Of a stretch of DNA of 64,000 nt, positions 23,393 to 37,500 are shown one piece after another. Location of the stretch: positions 459,001-523,000 of the forward strand of contig JAXRKN010000041.1 in NCBI GenBank assembly GCA_038502055.1, written 5' to 3'. The stretch's first letter is position 1. Each line of letters opens with the position of its first letter. The notes beneath the pieces were generated by a model. The model was not told the DNA's origin, searched no databases, and saw nothing but the letters and a program-made list of their open reading frames with translations. This stretch comes from Tanytarsus gracilentus (taxonomy: Eukaryota; Arthropoda; Insecta; Diptera; Chironomidae). The translations under genes were made by a program, and so were the position numbers.

Positions 23393-24790
23393 AATCAGAG
23401 TCAATGTTGAACGTATGAACGAAAAGACTTCACTTGCTGCATTACTTCCCCCATTCAAAAATAATTATGATAACGTCCCAAAATGTTATTCCAAAAAAGA
23501 TACATGTATACAAAAAAATTTGAATTCTCACAACAAATTTCAAGAATTTTGCAATACACTCTCGTATATTTGTAGTGAATAAGAATCACTTCCATTTTTT
23601 TGCTTTAAAACCTTTTAAATTTATCTCATTCGAAAGAAAAATATTAATATATAAAATACGTATACATGAATTTGAAAAACCTGTTTACTAGAGAGACAGA
23701 CAGATAAAATTATTGCTGAAAGAAGGATCAAAAATATGAAAATTCTTAGAAGGTAAATAGAAAGATTAATTAGAAGAAAAGACTTTTTTGCCCTATTCTC
23801 AATCTTTTTCTCTCATTCTTTTTTCTAATATACAACAACACACACACACACATAAATTTATATATATAAACTCCCCTAAAAAATGCTAGAATTTATAAAG
23901 AAAAAAATTGATATCTGAGAATGGGAGAATGAGAAGATGAAGAATTAGAAAAGGCACTGACTCCTATTTGTAAATAATGTTTCTCGATGGCAAAAAAAGA
24001 TTTATAAAGGATACTCATTAGTTTCTTTGTAATAACATGGACATTCTCTATGAACGATTTCTTGAAATGTTTCTTGAGAAAAAGTCCTCAAAAGATTTGA
24101 ATGGAGAAAATTATGTGTGTGAAAAAGTTACACTGTAAAGATCGGTCGATGGTATCATGCTGATCTTTGTTTCTTAAGATGACACTTTTTTAAAATTCTA
24201 AGAAGTTATGTGATATACAAAAAAAAACACAATGGACAAAAGATAAAAATTGTTAGTTTATTTCCTTTAAAATTATAAACATAAAGTTTTTGATATTTTT
24301 TCTCCCGCACTCTTGCTCAATTGCTATGTTGTATAATGAAAAAGTTAGTTTTTGTTGAGTTTAGAGGTGCAAGGGATAGCAAATTCATAAGAAAATGGCC
24401 TTAAATTTTTATTAAACATTATGCAAATTTCTGAACAATTTTTGTTATACAAAAATTTCTTTACCTTTTTAGTTTCATTTTTATACGTTAAATTTTTAGT
24501 TAAACTATGTGAACAAAGTTATACTAACTAGCCATAAATATCACTTTTCATATTTTCTGTGATTTTTCTTTTGCTTATTAAAAAAAATGTTTCCTCGTGC
24601 GCACATGAGTTGAAGCAAAGAAACTTTTTTCACTGTGAAAATGTACGTAACGGAAAATTTCAAAATACAGATTTTCATAAAAATTTTAAGATATTTAAGG
24701 AAATCTTAAAGGCAGAAATTTTTCAATTTATGGGAGACGCAATCTAAAGACATGTTGGAAATAGAAAAGAACGAGTGAGCAATAAAGTAA
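23393..24790 (+). other. Probable 3' UTR and downstream flank of FBXL14
   Basis: AT-rich non-coding DNA with a (CA)n tract at 23839-23852. The clearest AATAAA is at 24781-24786. A 3' UTR of that length is possible but not shown. Confidence 0.35.
23839..23852. repeat. (CA)n microsatellite
   Basis: A CA dinucleotide run followed by an AT-rich TATATATA stretch. Confidence 0.7.
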
Positions 24791-27700
24791 AAAATTCGTG
24801 ATTCTTCAATCTATGTTCATGTTGTCTTTGCGGGTGACATGTGCCGGATGTATTGTAATGGCTTGTTGTTAGTCCAAAGCAGTAATTTTTCTCATCTGTC
24901 ATAGTGATAGTATTCATGAAATCATATGTAGTGCTAAGTCATTGAGAGGTTCACAATGAATGAGAACACATTTTTTGAACTCTTTTTGCTCACTCCTGGT
25001 TAATTCAACAAGATTTTAAAGAATAAAAAAATCACTCATGTCCTCCACTCAATTGAAAACTTGATTATTTTAAAAACTAAAGAGAAGATTAAAAAGCCAA
25101 AAAATATTATTTAATTTATTTCTGTGCCATTTTATATTAAAAATAAAATAAAATCTCAAAAATCGTGCAGAAGCCGAGAAAATTAAATTTTAAATAAAAA
25201 TGCAGTAAAAATTTATTATTGAATAAAAAAATATTCGCAAAAAATTATAAATTTGTTGTGTTTATGGATTCAGTTCACTTCTCATTTGCATTAATATTTT
25301 CACCGGGGACCGACCGACTGAAAAAATAATGCAATAATATATTGTATTTTTGCACAATGATGCATAATTTTATTTTATTTTTCAAAAAATGCAAGAATGT
25401 ATGCAGAGGCGTAGATTGAGTCATCATTGCACTTTTTATTTTCACAGATTGTTTGACCCTTCACTGGACTTTTCAGCTGTTTTGATATACTTTTATTCGC
25501 ACCGCAATACTTTTGTGAAATTTCAGCCTTCACTTTTTTTCTGAATGCAAAACTGTTACCGAATATATTTATACTTCGCTTTTTGTATTAAACACACGGT
25601 TTGATCTCGACATAATAATCCGCTCATCGTGGAAAAACCTCCGCAAATATTTTTTCTATCTTTGCGATACATTTTATAGTAAAAAATATGGCAATTATGT
25701 ACGTCGAAGGATGTTTTAGCTTAGACTGCATTGATAAGCTAAGTTTTCCCACGTACTTTAATTATTCAAGAATATTTTACTCACACCATGGCTTAAAGCG
25801 ACGAAACAATAAAAAGTTCAACATATAGGTAGCATAAAGCTTATTTTTACGGTCACTTTTCCACTTCACACTCGTCATCTCTCGTAGCAGCGAGGGATAT
25901 TTACAGCAACACCAAGCACAGGCACTAAAAATTATTATTAAATTTATTAGCGTGATGAATAAGCAGATGTGAATAAAGCTAGAGGTTTTATGTAATTTGC
26001 TAAATGACAATGAATTGCTGCTACTTGTTTACATTTTTCTACGCATGCAAGTATATATGACAAAATATTTTCCACGATGCCTTTCAATGTTGATGCACAA
26101 CTTGGCTTTCGCGTGAATAAACCTGATAAAACCACTTCACACCATCAATGACCGTATGTGAAGGCAAGAAGGTAGAAGGTGTTTCTTTTCAAGACAACTT
26201 GACCAAAGCGGTAGTGGCAACGTTCATGAATAATTGGTCAGCGTTATCGTTTTTAACAATAAAAAAGTATGAAAAAATTCATCACTCCATGTCTTAGTCA
26301 ACTTTACCTATTTGTCAATGAGAGCAGAATTAAGGTATCGCATGTTTTTATCACTCATGTCTCTCTTAGTTGCTAGCTTACTCACTCTCGATCGCAAATA
26401 CTCATCTGCTCCAATTCACATTATTTTAAATCCTTCTTTTGCCGCGTTGCTGATTCTATTCCATGTTAAACTGCATGTTTTACATGTATGCATATTAAAT
26501 GCGTTTTCTTTTTTGTTTCATCATATGAACTAGATTACTGCTGATGATGCTTATTCTATCAACATGCTGTTGTGTGTGTGCATAAAATTAGTATCGGAGA
26601 AGAGCGCGCGGCGAAAGAGAGTGAGTTCCGCAAAACTGCATGAATTTCGATGAAGTTGCGATATTTTTCGACAGCAGCGTGCGGTAAAACAGCTTATTAA
26701 AGCACAAAGTCTATAATGCCAGAAAGTTAGCAGCTCGGAAAATGCTATGCTCTCTCTCTACGAATGGATCACGCAAAATGCATTCGCAATCTGCACTAAA
26801 TAACAACCATCATGATGGAAAATGGATTAAAAATTTTTACGTGATACAGCTTATGTATAAATCTACACACATAGCGTACACACACTCGCACATATAATTT
26901 TGCAATAATGATGATATTTTTTGAGGTATGAAAATTTTATTTTCGCGTTCAAAAGGGTGAGTGGTTAAAATGTTAAAAATTTCAATTTTCATCCGCAAGG
27001 CCAGCCATTTTAATACATTTGTGATTTTCGCACACAGAAAAGCTTCAAATTTTTTTTCCCAAGTCAACAATTTTTGTTCCCCTCTATCCACCCCATAAAA
27101 TACGTTTAATAAATTTATGTTAATTGTTATCAACGTTTTTTGCAGTGGAAGCAAATTACTACTGCACATGCATCTAACTACATTTTAAAATTTAAAACTA
27201 ATTTTATGCCTGTTTAAATTTATGACCAAAAATAATAACTTTTATGATTGCCGGTATTTTGCAAAGAGGAATTTTAGGCAAAAATTATCTTTGAGAATGA
27301 AGGTCAACATAATTTGTTTAAGGATGAAACTTTGTTTCCATCAATAATCATTCTGAACCCACACCCCCCATCGGAGTTGTTCTTTGTAGAAATGCATACA
27401 GCAATATAACAATAATAAAAAGTGAAAGAAACGGAAAAAATTACATTTTACAATCATTATCGTATCCAACAGTAAAAGCATAAAATGTTTAAAAAATTCA
27501 TTTTTATATTTTCCAATTGCCGCTTTGCAACGAAAGTGAGCATATATAAAGATAAACAATTAAACAATTTAAAAAATTAAGATAAGAGAAAAAAATTGGA
27601 AATTTTATTGTTTTATTGATTTTTGTTAGTGCTGTAAAAAATGCAAAATTTAAACATTTTAGTTCAAATGTGGAATAAAATCATTTACCTGCAACTGATT

Positions 27701-30700
27701 TTACTACAACACACTTTTAGCTTTTTCAAAGTGTTAATTTAGATAAACTTAATCGGTAAAATTTTATGTTAATTTTTGGTAACAGTATCGACATTATCGG
27801 ATGCACAATTTTGATATTTTTTATGCTGCCACCACAGTTTCATTTTGCACTCTTCTCCCACTGTGTGTCGCGCTATAACAAAGAATTATGTGTGCGGGTT
27901 TTATGCGTTTTTATTATTACGATATTTTGTAACCTTTCTTTTGTTAAGAACCGCAACAACTGAAAATATTTATCAATTTTGCATGGCGTAAAAAATTATG
28001 CAGGTCTTATGTATATGTGCTTGTACTTTACGTCGTTTAATGATTGAACAAAGAAAAAATACCGGATTTTTCTTACTCGGCTACCAAATTCACGAATCTG
28101 ACGAAATTTCGATTCTTCATCTTTGAAAATGGATATGCTCACTTCTATGACAACGTCATAATGCCTCTTCGAGTACAATAGTCTGACTTCGAAAGCATGA
28201 ACATATTTTGAAGAATCACTTTAAATAAAGAAGAGATTCAAGGTTTGGCGCCATTAAAAATAGTTTACTAAGTATGTGTGTTAAAAATTATGCTTAAAGA
28301 AATATTTAAAAAAATCAGGCATATCAACAAAAAATACAACGTTTCCAATTTTTTATCAATGATGTCATCGCTTTTTTTGCACTGCAGACAACATCTAACC
28401 AGTTAATTTGTTTCTCTGATGATTGCACAAAATTTTCATCGGTTTTATTTTATTATGAATATTTATACAGCAGTGGATACTCGAAAACATTGTTGCCAAT
28501 ACATATAATATTTTCTAAGCAAAACGTAGATGTTGACCACTTTTATTTTGCTGATTTCTTCATAAATAAATAGCGACTGGTTTTTCTCTTTCATTGCTAG
28601 TTTTTTTGTGGTCGCCTTTTGCTGGTGTTTTCCTTTTCTTTCATCTTGTCTCTACGACATTCGCTCGCCTATCCGGAGTTGATTTTAATTATTGATAACA
28701 TTTTTGCTAATGAAATTTCCATATACACAAAATCGTAAATATTTTCATATTTTTTTGCATTTATCAACATTTTAAGTGGCTTTCCTCTAATTTTGTTAAA
28801 TTTTCTTCATCACAAATTAAATCGAAAGCAATTTAATAAAAGCGTATGTTCGTAAATACAATCTAGTCTAAATGATGAATGAGGGATTTCCAAAATATTG
28901 CCAAGGTTTGAGGTTTATCACTCTAGGTCGAGCTTAATTTCCATTTTTTTTGTATCCCGTCTGATGATCTACTTCATGCATTATCTCACCGTTACATTAG
29001 AAAAATCACTAAAAGTTGGAGGAAGATAGGAAAAAATGAAGATATGGTTATTGTTCCGAAAGGAGCTGGAATGGATGAGTACAGAAAAATCTACGTTTTC
29101 TGCTTTCATAAAAATATATTTTTTGTTTCTTTTCACTCCCATTCCTCGTTTCTCTATGCATGCAATGCTCTTTGTTGTTGCTGCTGCATGTTAAGATAAT
29201 TTTAAATAAAGAAAGGAGCAGCGTTTTGATAACACCGAAAGGAGTTTCAAATTTTATAGTCCAAAACTGCAGCTCATACCCTAAGAAAAATATCTAATCC
29301 ATAAATACGAAAGAAATGGAAAAAATCGAAATAAAATATCATTTTTCAGGTTTCTTTTTCTCCTTTTTTGGTTTTTTCGAAATGATGGTAAATAAAAGAA
29401 CAAACTACCTGCTCGACCAGCAAATGTATATGTATGAGGTTGTGTGTGTACTCAAGACAGTATTATGCATTGTGGATATTTTCCTCCTTCATCTTCTCAG
29501 TTTTTTAATATTTATAAAAGAATTTTTTCGTCGGTTAAACGTGCGACCCTTTTTTCTGTTCTTATATGGTTCTCTCAACGTAATTTCCATGTAACATGGA
29601 GAAAAAAGTATCGATAGGAGAGCAAAAAGTTAGTTTTTTATGCGTCGAGGGAGAATTAAAGAGTTTATACGCTGTTGGAGTCCCAAGTGAATTAAACTCA
29701 AGAACATGTATGGAGAGATATAAAACGGGTAGTTCTAGGGAATATTTTAACGTTTAAAGGTGTCAAAGCAAATATCATATGTAAAATATTCAGTACTTCC
29801 GCTTTCGCCAATTCAATCGCAACCAATGTTGCCGATTTTGTGAAGCAACAGTGTTTTTTTATTTTGTGGCATTTTATCACATTTAACACATTTTTTATGG
29901 AAGGAGCCGGGGAAGAAGTTTTAGTTGTTTTTGTTTTTCTTTTTTTAAATAAAAACTTATTTACTAATAAATATTCATATAGAGAATTTCAAAAAGTGGA
30001 TGGAATAAATGAATAAATTTATTCTCTCATTTTACTGTTAAATATTATTATTCTCCTCCTTTGCATTATTTTCTACTCATATACACACACAGAAAAAAAT
30101 TATACAGCAAAGTAAAAATAAAAAATTTCAATTCTTGAGACGCATTCGGGCCTTTGTTTGCCTTTGAATCTTTTTTCTTATATATTTTTCATTCTTGTTT
30201 TTTCAACAATTCTTGACGTCGTCGTCGACGTCGGTTTGAACCGAAAAGGCAACTTCTTCGAAACCAAATACCAACACATGTATGAGTTTAAACATTTGCT
30301 GCTCTGAAATCTGACTCAATCGGCATTCAATATGTATACATATACACGACGCACCACACAAAAATTCCCGGTCCGAGGCAACAACTTGTTTCTGATGAAT
30401 TTGTTGCCTCAAACTTTAAAAATACTTTAATTTTTTAGAGAAACTTTTCATGCAGAACTTTTGGAGTCAAGAAATTTAATTTAACCAAAATATAAATACT
30501 ATTATTTCATAGAGTTAAATTTAAGTTTAAAGCTATCCAACTAATATCAAAATTTATGGTACTACTTCCCCAAAAGTTATCTTAATCTTGTTTCATAATT
30601 TTTTGTACAGCTTGATGTTATATAAAAATGGAAGTTTTATATGTTAACACTGATAAAAAAATCAGTCGGCAGTCTCATGATCAAAAAGCAAATAAGAATG

Positions 30701-33045
30701 TGTGTACGCTGTTCGTTCACACAAAATATTCTCTTATCAAAACTCTAGTTCGTTTTTTCGATACATCAGATTATTACTTACATACTCATTCATTCCTAAG
30801 AATTTTTAAAAATTTTTGACAATTATTCTTTTTCCATAAGAAAATGAATGAACACATTTATGCGTCATAATGAGAACGTGTGTGTGTGTGTGTAGCTCAC
30901 ATACTGTACACTTTTTTGCCAGTTTCATCTCTTCACATGAAGCTAACAATTGCACTTTTATGTGTCAACGATAATAATGCACAGGATGTGAATGGATGGT
31001 GAGGAGGGGATGTGTGAATGGGAAAGAACGAAGAAGAAAACATAAAATTGTGATGTATGAGCTTGAGGTGGAAGAGAAGGAGGAAATACATGATTTAGTG
31101 ATTCTTTCTTCAATATCCTTCAGGTTTCCTTTTGTTCGAGATTTTATATAAGATAAATTTAAAAGTAAGTTTAAGTTTGAAACTCAGTTTTCCAAGTTGA
31201 ACTCGACCAGCGACAAAAGTGAAAAATTCGTGGTTGCGATAGACACCTGTTATAGAGGGATAATAAACGGCAAGCATTTCTTATCTAATCAACAGCACAC
31301 AGTTTCGACGACAACATTAGTATCACATGATGGCGAAAGGAAAAATTGAGCGAGAATCTTTTGTTTGTTATACTGAGAAATGAAATTTATTTATTTATTT
31401 ATGTGAATGATAAGAGTTAGAAGGCGATTTTTTAAAAGCGAGCAATTTCTAGAGTTGGGTGAAAATTTTCTACTGTCTAAAAGGAATTTTCATTTTAAAT
31501 GAAATTGAACGTTAGAGAGAGAGTGAAAGAGGAAACCTTCAAATGACAGCAAAAAAGTATATTAGCAAATACAAAACAAAAATAAGACCCCCATTTTCTC
31601 ATGAAAATCAAAATATCACTCCATGTTTTTCTTGCCTTCAATTCTCGCTCATACAAGAGATCTCTAGTTTCATTATCAGCACAAAATCCAATTAAGCATC
31701 TGAGAGAGAGAGAGAAGCAAGTAGTTCACGACTGTAGAATTTTCATTAATTTTCGAGCGCACACTGCAGGGTGTACAATCCTATACTAATGTATATATAC
31801 TGAGAGGAAAAACGAGAATAGGAAAAGTGATATCGACGATGTCAGAAGAAGAAAAGTTTCCTTTGCTATAAATTACATAGCTTCAATGAGGAAAAATGCG
31901 ATCAAGAAGATGAATACGCTTTCATTCTATTCTATTGCATGTAGCTCTTGACACACAATAAGGTGTTTTCAAATAAAAATTACTCCTTCATATTTGAATC
32001 AAATTTTTTCCTCTTAGTTTTACAGACTTTCAATTTTGTTAGTTTTTAAAATTTCAAGCTTTATTTGGTTTTAGAAAAAATTGCTTTCTTGAAAGAAAAA
32101 ATGTTTCCAAGTTATTTTTATGCCGGAAAATAAACAACTTTTTGCATACACTTCACCGCCTGTTCAATTATTAGAGGGTGAACAACATTTAAATATTTTA
32201 TTTTTCAAAAAAAAATCAATTGAATTTTTTTTGCAAAGTCTTTGTTAATATTGTTCTCATATTCAATATGTTATGCCTTTTCTATGGTCATTAAGTATGC
32301 CGAGAAAGGAGAGACACATGAAATGGAAAATATGCAAGAATAATTTGATAATTGCAGGGGCAATTGTTGTGTTCACGAATAGAGGTGAATATATAATTGC
32401 CATTTTCCTTTTTACTGCCTTACTCGCCTGTTGTTGTAGCTGTCTTTCATTCAACTCTCCGTTTCGCGAATGTGCACGATAGCTCTGACTCATTCACATG
32501 AAAACGTTGATTATATGCAAAAAATACACACATGTTCATTTCAACCGAACAGTATAATTGCTGCTAAATTTTACCTTTTCATTTTCGTCCTCAATTCCAA
32601 GCTCATAGGATGATGAATTTTTCAACCCTCAAACACAGATGTTATTTACGCAATGTTTACATCTTCACCAATTATTTTTAAAATGAGTTACTTTGCAGCT
32701 CATCAAATTAAAATAGTGAGAGAAATTTCCAAGTTTAACTTTTTATATACACAATGCAGTCACGACTCATAAGGTTTCCTTAATAAATTTTATCTTCTCT
32801 CTGATTTCAATGTTGTCACTTTTTTCTTGGCATGCGATCTTGTGAAGATGAATCTTTTTCTGAAACTTGCCTGGGAGGTTGATAAAAAATATACATTAAT
32901 ATAACGATCCTCGGTATGGGGCGAGATGAAACATCAATGTTGTCACATTTCTTTTTAATATATCGAGAAAGAAGTTCGAAAATAAATTTTATCGTTTGAA
33001 AGAAAAACAACTTGAAGTATCCAACGCCTAAAGGCTCCTGCCACT
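24791..33045. other. Gene-poor stretch, about 8.3 kb: no supported gene
   Basis: Open frames on both strands are short, AT-rich and rich in Phe, Leu, Ile and Lys. None shows a family motif or linked splice signals. A (TG)n tract is at 30878-30893. The stretch could be intergenic regulatory DNA or part of a large intron whose small exons I cannot see. Confidence 0.45.
30878..30893. repeat. (TG)n microsatellite
   Basis: A simple TG dinucleotide run, read directly. Confidence 0.7.
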
Positions 33046-34090
33046 TTTTAGTGTAACCCACGAAGTGGTGTAACACTTATATGCGCCTATTTCCGTCCGT
33101 CCGTCCGTTCCTTCGAGATCTCGGCTCCTGAGATAGCTAGAGACTTCTAGTTTTCGCCAAATGGTAGGTCTATGAATTTAGATTCGGCCATTTTAGGAAT
33201 TATGAGGGTCATGACCACAGGTCGTGCCATGGACAGCCCTAAATGCCATTTTTCACACAAATTTCCTGTTATATGGCTTCATGTATGTCGTTGAACTCGT
33301 ATTTGTATCAGGAATCGAAAGGCATTGATGATATTTGAGGAATGTCTATCATGGCCATCCAAGAGTGCCACCAATGTCCATCACGGCAGGCCAGTAGTGC
33401 CCCTAATGTCCATTTTTTAAAAGTATGGCTTCATGTACCTCGTTGAACTCGTAATTGCATCAGGAATTGATTAGCATTGATGATTTTTGAAGAATGACCG
33501 TCACGGCCGGCCAGGAGCGTCCAAGGAATGCCACTAATGTCCATTTTTTAAAAGTATGGCTTCATGTACCTCGTTGAACTCGGAATTTGACCAGGAATCG
33601 ATTGGCATGGATCTGAAAATGGAACACTGTGGAAAATGGAACACAGTGGAAAATGAAACATAGTGGAAAATGAAACATAGTGGAAAATTGAACATGGTGA
33701 AAATGAAACATAATGGAAAATGAAACACAGTGGAAAATGGAACATAGTGGGAAATGGAACATAATGGAAAATGAAACACAGTGGAAAATGGAACACAGTG
33801 GAAAATGGAACATAGTGGAAAATGGAACATAGTGGAAAATGGAACACTGTGGAAAATGGAACACAGTGGAAAATGGAACACAATAGAAAATGGAACATAG
33901 TGAAAAATGGAACATGGTGGAAAATGAAACACAGTGGGAAATGTAACATAATTGAGAAATATTTTCCATAAGGCTTCCCTTTTGGCTTCTCCAAATCTTC
34001 TTCATAGGACTTCCCCATGTTACATTTCCAATACTGATCTGCTACAAGTGGGTTACACGGCAACACCCACGTGTGGGTTTTGAAACATTT
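33046..34090 (+). mobile_element. Inverted-repeat element with a 17-bp minisatellite, copy 1
   Basis: The left end reads TTTTTAGTGTAACCCAC and the right part contains GTGGGTTACACGGCAACAC, then CCCACGTGTGGGTTTTGAAA. A second copy lies inverted at 61075-61739 and shares both ends and the inner text (TTCGCCAAATGGTAG, GGTCATGACC, GGACAG). The centre (33614-33953) is a tandem array of about 20 units of 17 bp, GGAAAATGGAACACAGT. A duplicated block near 33360-33600 (ATGGCTTCATGTACCTCG, twice) precedes the array. No transposase is encoded, so the element is non-autonomous. Confidence 0.7.
33614..33953 (+). repeat. 17-bp minisatellite, about 20 copies
   Basis: The unit is GGAAAATGGAACACAGT with variation at a few positions (ACATAGT, ACACTGT, one 16-bp unit). 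Because 17 is not a multiple of three and the unit has no stop on the minus strand, all three minus frames stay open and spell a periodic peptide (FHFPLCSIFH). This is not evidence of a gene. Confidence 0.9.
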
Positions 34091-34371
34091 TTCTTTCTCT
34101 CTGCGAAAATAAAAAATCTTTCCACTACGGATTTATGAATCCTTTCATTGCATGAATTTTTTAAAACATAAAATTTGAAGTTTGTATTCTATACTTCATT
34201 AATTATGGTTTGGAATGTTCTTGCAAGAATTTTCTGACAGAATTTTACTACATTTTTGGAATGATTTCGTGATGAAAATTCCTGAACTGTTGTAGTTAAG
34301 CTCAAAAGGAAATTTTGATGAATTTTAGTGGTCACTTTGAAGTTTTGTTAGCAAAAAATTAAAGACGCGTA

Positions 34372-34516
34372 CCCTGTTTTTTGGTTATAAGGTGCCACTG
34401 CTTACTAAAGTGGTACCTTGGTAAGTTTTTTTGTAGCCTAAAACTTCTATCTAAGGTGCCTTTTTTACTAAGGTTCATTTTTTACTAAGGTGCCTCCTTA
34501 TAACCAAAAATCAGGG
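34372..34516. mobile_element. 145-bp MITE, TIR CCCTGNTTTTTGGTTATAAGG, TA duplication
   Basis: Ends are TA|CCCTGTTTTTTGGTTATAAG and CCTTATAACCAAAAATCAGGG|TA, matching over about 21 bp with one difference. Inside are several copies of TACTAAGGTGCC in both directions. It has no coding capacity and the form of a Tc1/mariner-type MITE. Confidence 0.8.
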
Positions 34517-37500
34517 TATCGAGCTTTAAAAGTGCACTTCATTTATTTAACTTTTTTGTCATTGGCCTGCGACTAGAAACTTTTTTTAATGAGATTTGTT
34601 CATTTTGAAATAAAAAGAAATAAATATTAGGTATTAGAATGCTGGTATAATAAATAATCGTTGAAGATTTAATATATACACATGTATGTACATTAAAAAA
34701 ATCAATAACGCCCTCAATAGCTGCCTCATTTCGACATCCCTTTTAGAAACTCTTTCCCATTTTCACCTTCTTTCACTCTTTGAGACTGATTAAGGAGAAG
34801 AATAAAAAAATAAAAATTCGATTGTCAAAGAAGTAAAAAATTGCGGAGTTTAAATGACGAAAAGTCTTGAAATACTTTTCTGATAGCACACGTATGCCAT
34901 GAATCGACCTACGCACAAAATGTCTACACACAGCATTATCCTCTATCGAAGCGAAAAAGAGTCCCATGCAATTCGTTTTATCGTAAAAGTCGTTCAGGAG
35001 GTAATAACACTAAAAGCAAATGTGAGAGGGAAAACCTTCAAACTGTATTCAGAATGACGATGACAACAAAAGTGTACGAAGAGAGGTGATAAAGAGTTGC
35101 GTTTTGAACTTAAACCTTAAAGTTTAGAAAATACTTTTTCGGATAGATTTGATATCACTTTGATGTCTTTTTTTCATGCGAGTAAAACCCATACAAAAAT
35201 ATGGAAGAAGAGATTAATTTGGCTTTTCTTTTTCATTTTTTTCTTCTAAACGAAACGCTAGAATTTAAAAATAATTATTTTTTTCATTCCATTCTTCTTG
35301 AGTTTGAATTTTTAAAAATATATTTTAATGTAAAAACTCCAAAAAGGATATGTCTAGCTATCTATGGAGTTTAACAAAAGCGACTTTAATTTCTTCAACT
35401 GTCGGTGAGCTGTTTTTCCTCCTCTTCGAGCGAGCGTGCAATGAAGGGGGAGAGAAAGAAAGAGAGTATCATGGGGTAGAAAATGAATGAATGTTGAGTA
35501 GGGGAGGAAAATGAAATTTTTCATTTTTCTGCCGAAAATAAAAAATAAAATTTTCCCTCTTTTTCTTACTCTCTCTCTCTCTCACTCTCTCTGCTGGGAA
35601 AACTCGACGACGACAACGACTATGTTCATATTGAAGCGGCACAGAAAATTTATTTTGCAATGAGGAAATTTCTCATCGTGCTTTAATTCCTTTCATATAA
35701 AAAAGAGCGTTACTATACGTACTGATATCTTCATGCATCAAAAAACTCTTCTCTCTTTTTCTCTCAACCTAATACTCTAAACCTATCGAAAAGGCCCCGA
35801 TCGAAGATAAAACGACTTTAATGGGGTGAACCGATGAAACTTCTTTGCAAAATTTTTCTCTTTTGACTTTTATGCATCGGGCAAGACACTCACACATTAT
35901 TGCTTTAAACTTTAAAGGGGAGAAAAATTCATGGAGAATGTGAGTGTGTTGATGAAATTTTGTTTCGTCATTTATAAATGGAGCCTTGGAAGTTCTTTCA
36001 TAACCCATCCTCATGAAGCTAATACATTTCACTGCTCCTGCCATGAGAAGAAAATAAGAAAGAAAGGAAGAGAAAAAGTATCTGGAAAAATTCTGATAAG
36101 AAATAATGCTCTTGGTTATGTATGGAATTTTTCCTCCTTTTTTCGTCGTTCAATGCCTCTTTCACTCGATAACAACAACATCCAACTCTTTTCCGCAATA
36201 GCTCGTACACTTGGCGTGCACACAGAGGCCTGAGATGCGATGAAAAAAAGGATTTTTTCTTTCCTTCTTCGCATTTTATTTATTTTTCGACATTAATTTT
36301 CCCTTCGTTCAACGGCTTCAACATTGGAAATGGCTTTAATGTGAAAATTTTAAAATTATCTCCATACAGCAATGAATATTTTTTGGTAAATTATAAAAAC
36401 ATCTATATGAAAGTTGCATATCATGAAGCGCATACATAAAGAATTGAATTTAAACCATTAACTTTAAAAAAATAATGCAAAAAGAACCAAAAAATCCCTT
36501 TATTCGTTTTAGTCACCAGCAGCGCATTTTTGTCTTGAAAGATTTCGAGAGTGAAGAAAAATATTTTTATAGAGAAGCAGTATATGCCAGTGCATGTTTT
36601 TAATTTTTTCCTCCACATCACTTCGTTCGCATACAAACAGAAAGAGCAACATCAATAGTAGGATACCTTCTTTATCGATGATTTTGAAAAGAAGGCAACA
36701 AATACCTTCAAAAGTTTCCTCATGCTTGCATGCCTGCCTGCTCGCAGCCGATATATCTTTTTGCCTTCAAACGAAAACACATGTGTGTGCTTCGAAAAGG
36801 AGAAAACATCTATATGTCTATAAAATATGTATTCGCATAGAAGAATTTTTCCATGAGTTCTCTGCTTTAAGTTCCAGCACTTGCTGTTATACTCATACAC
36901 ATAAAGCTTGCATACAATCGATGTGTAGTATAAGACATGTTCACGTCTCTCTCTCACACACATACACACCCTTAAAGCGATGAGAATGACAAGTCGAAAG
37001 CAACGTTGCCTTAGAAGTTTTAGCTCAGCATTTCGACCCATCACGAATGGAATTTCAAACAATGCCACACTCTGGTGAAAAAAACTCGCTTCATCATGCG
37101 ACGGTCGCCCAAGAAATAATGAAAATCTGTAGCATTTGAGAGAATTGAGGGGAAATACGTTTCACTATGGTACGGCAATGGCTCAGAAAGTATAGAGATT
37201 TTTTCCTACCTGTCAGCGAACATTGGTATTACGATACTTTATGAAGCGACGCTCAATAAAAAAGAGAATAAAGTGTGCTATGTTGAGTGTAATACAAAAT
37301 TTGGCTTCTTTCTGTGCATTTGAAACAGGAATATGATCCGCACCATAGTAAAGAAAAATCTCGTACACATAGTGAGCGCTATGATAATTCAAATACTTTC
37401 TCGTGAAGCTGTGTACACTCGCTCGATTCACGAGACTGTTCGCTTACTTCGTTCACTCAGCTCTTATTTTCGATGAAATCCATTTATCGACTGTAGGCAC

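Noticed and set aside
33534..34066. Three overlapping minus-strand open frames of 132-172 codons with FHFPLCSIFH-type repeats
   Set aside because: They are the three phases of a stop-free 17-bp minisatellite and start in the flanking mobile element, so not a gene.
36594..37068. Opposing open frames of 129 and 138 codons
   Set aside because: They mirror one another on the two strands, lack splice or family support, and contain simple CA/CT-rich stretches.
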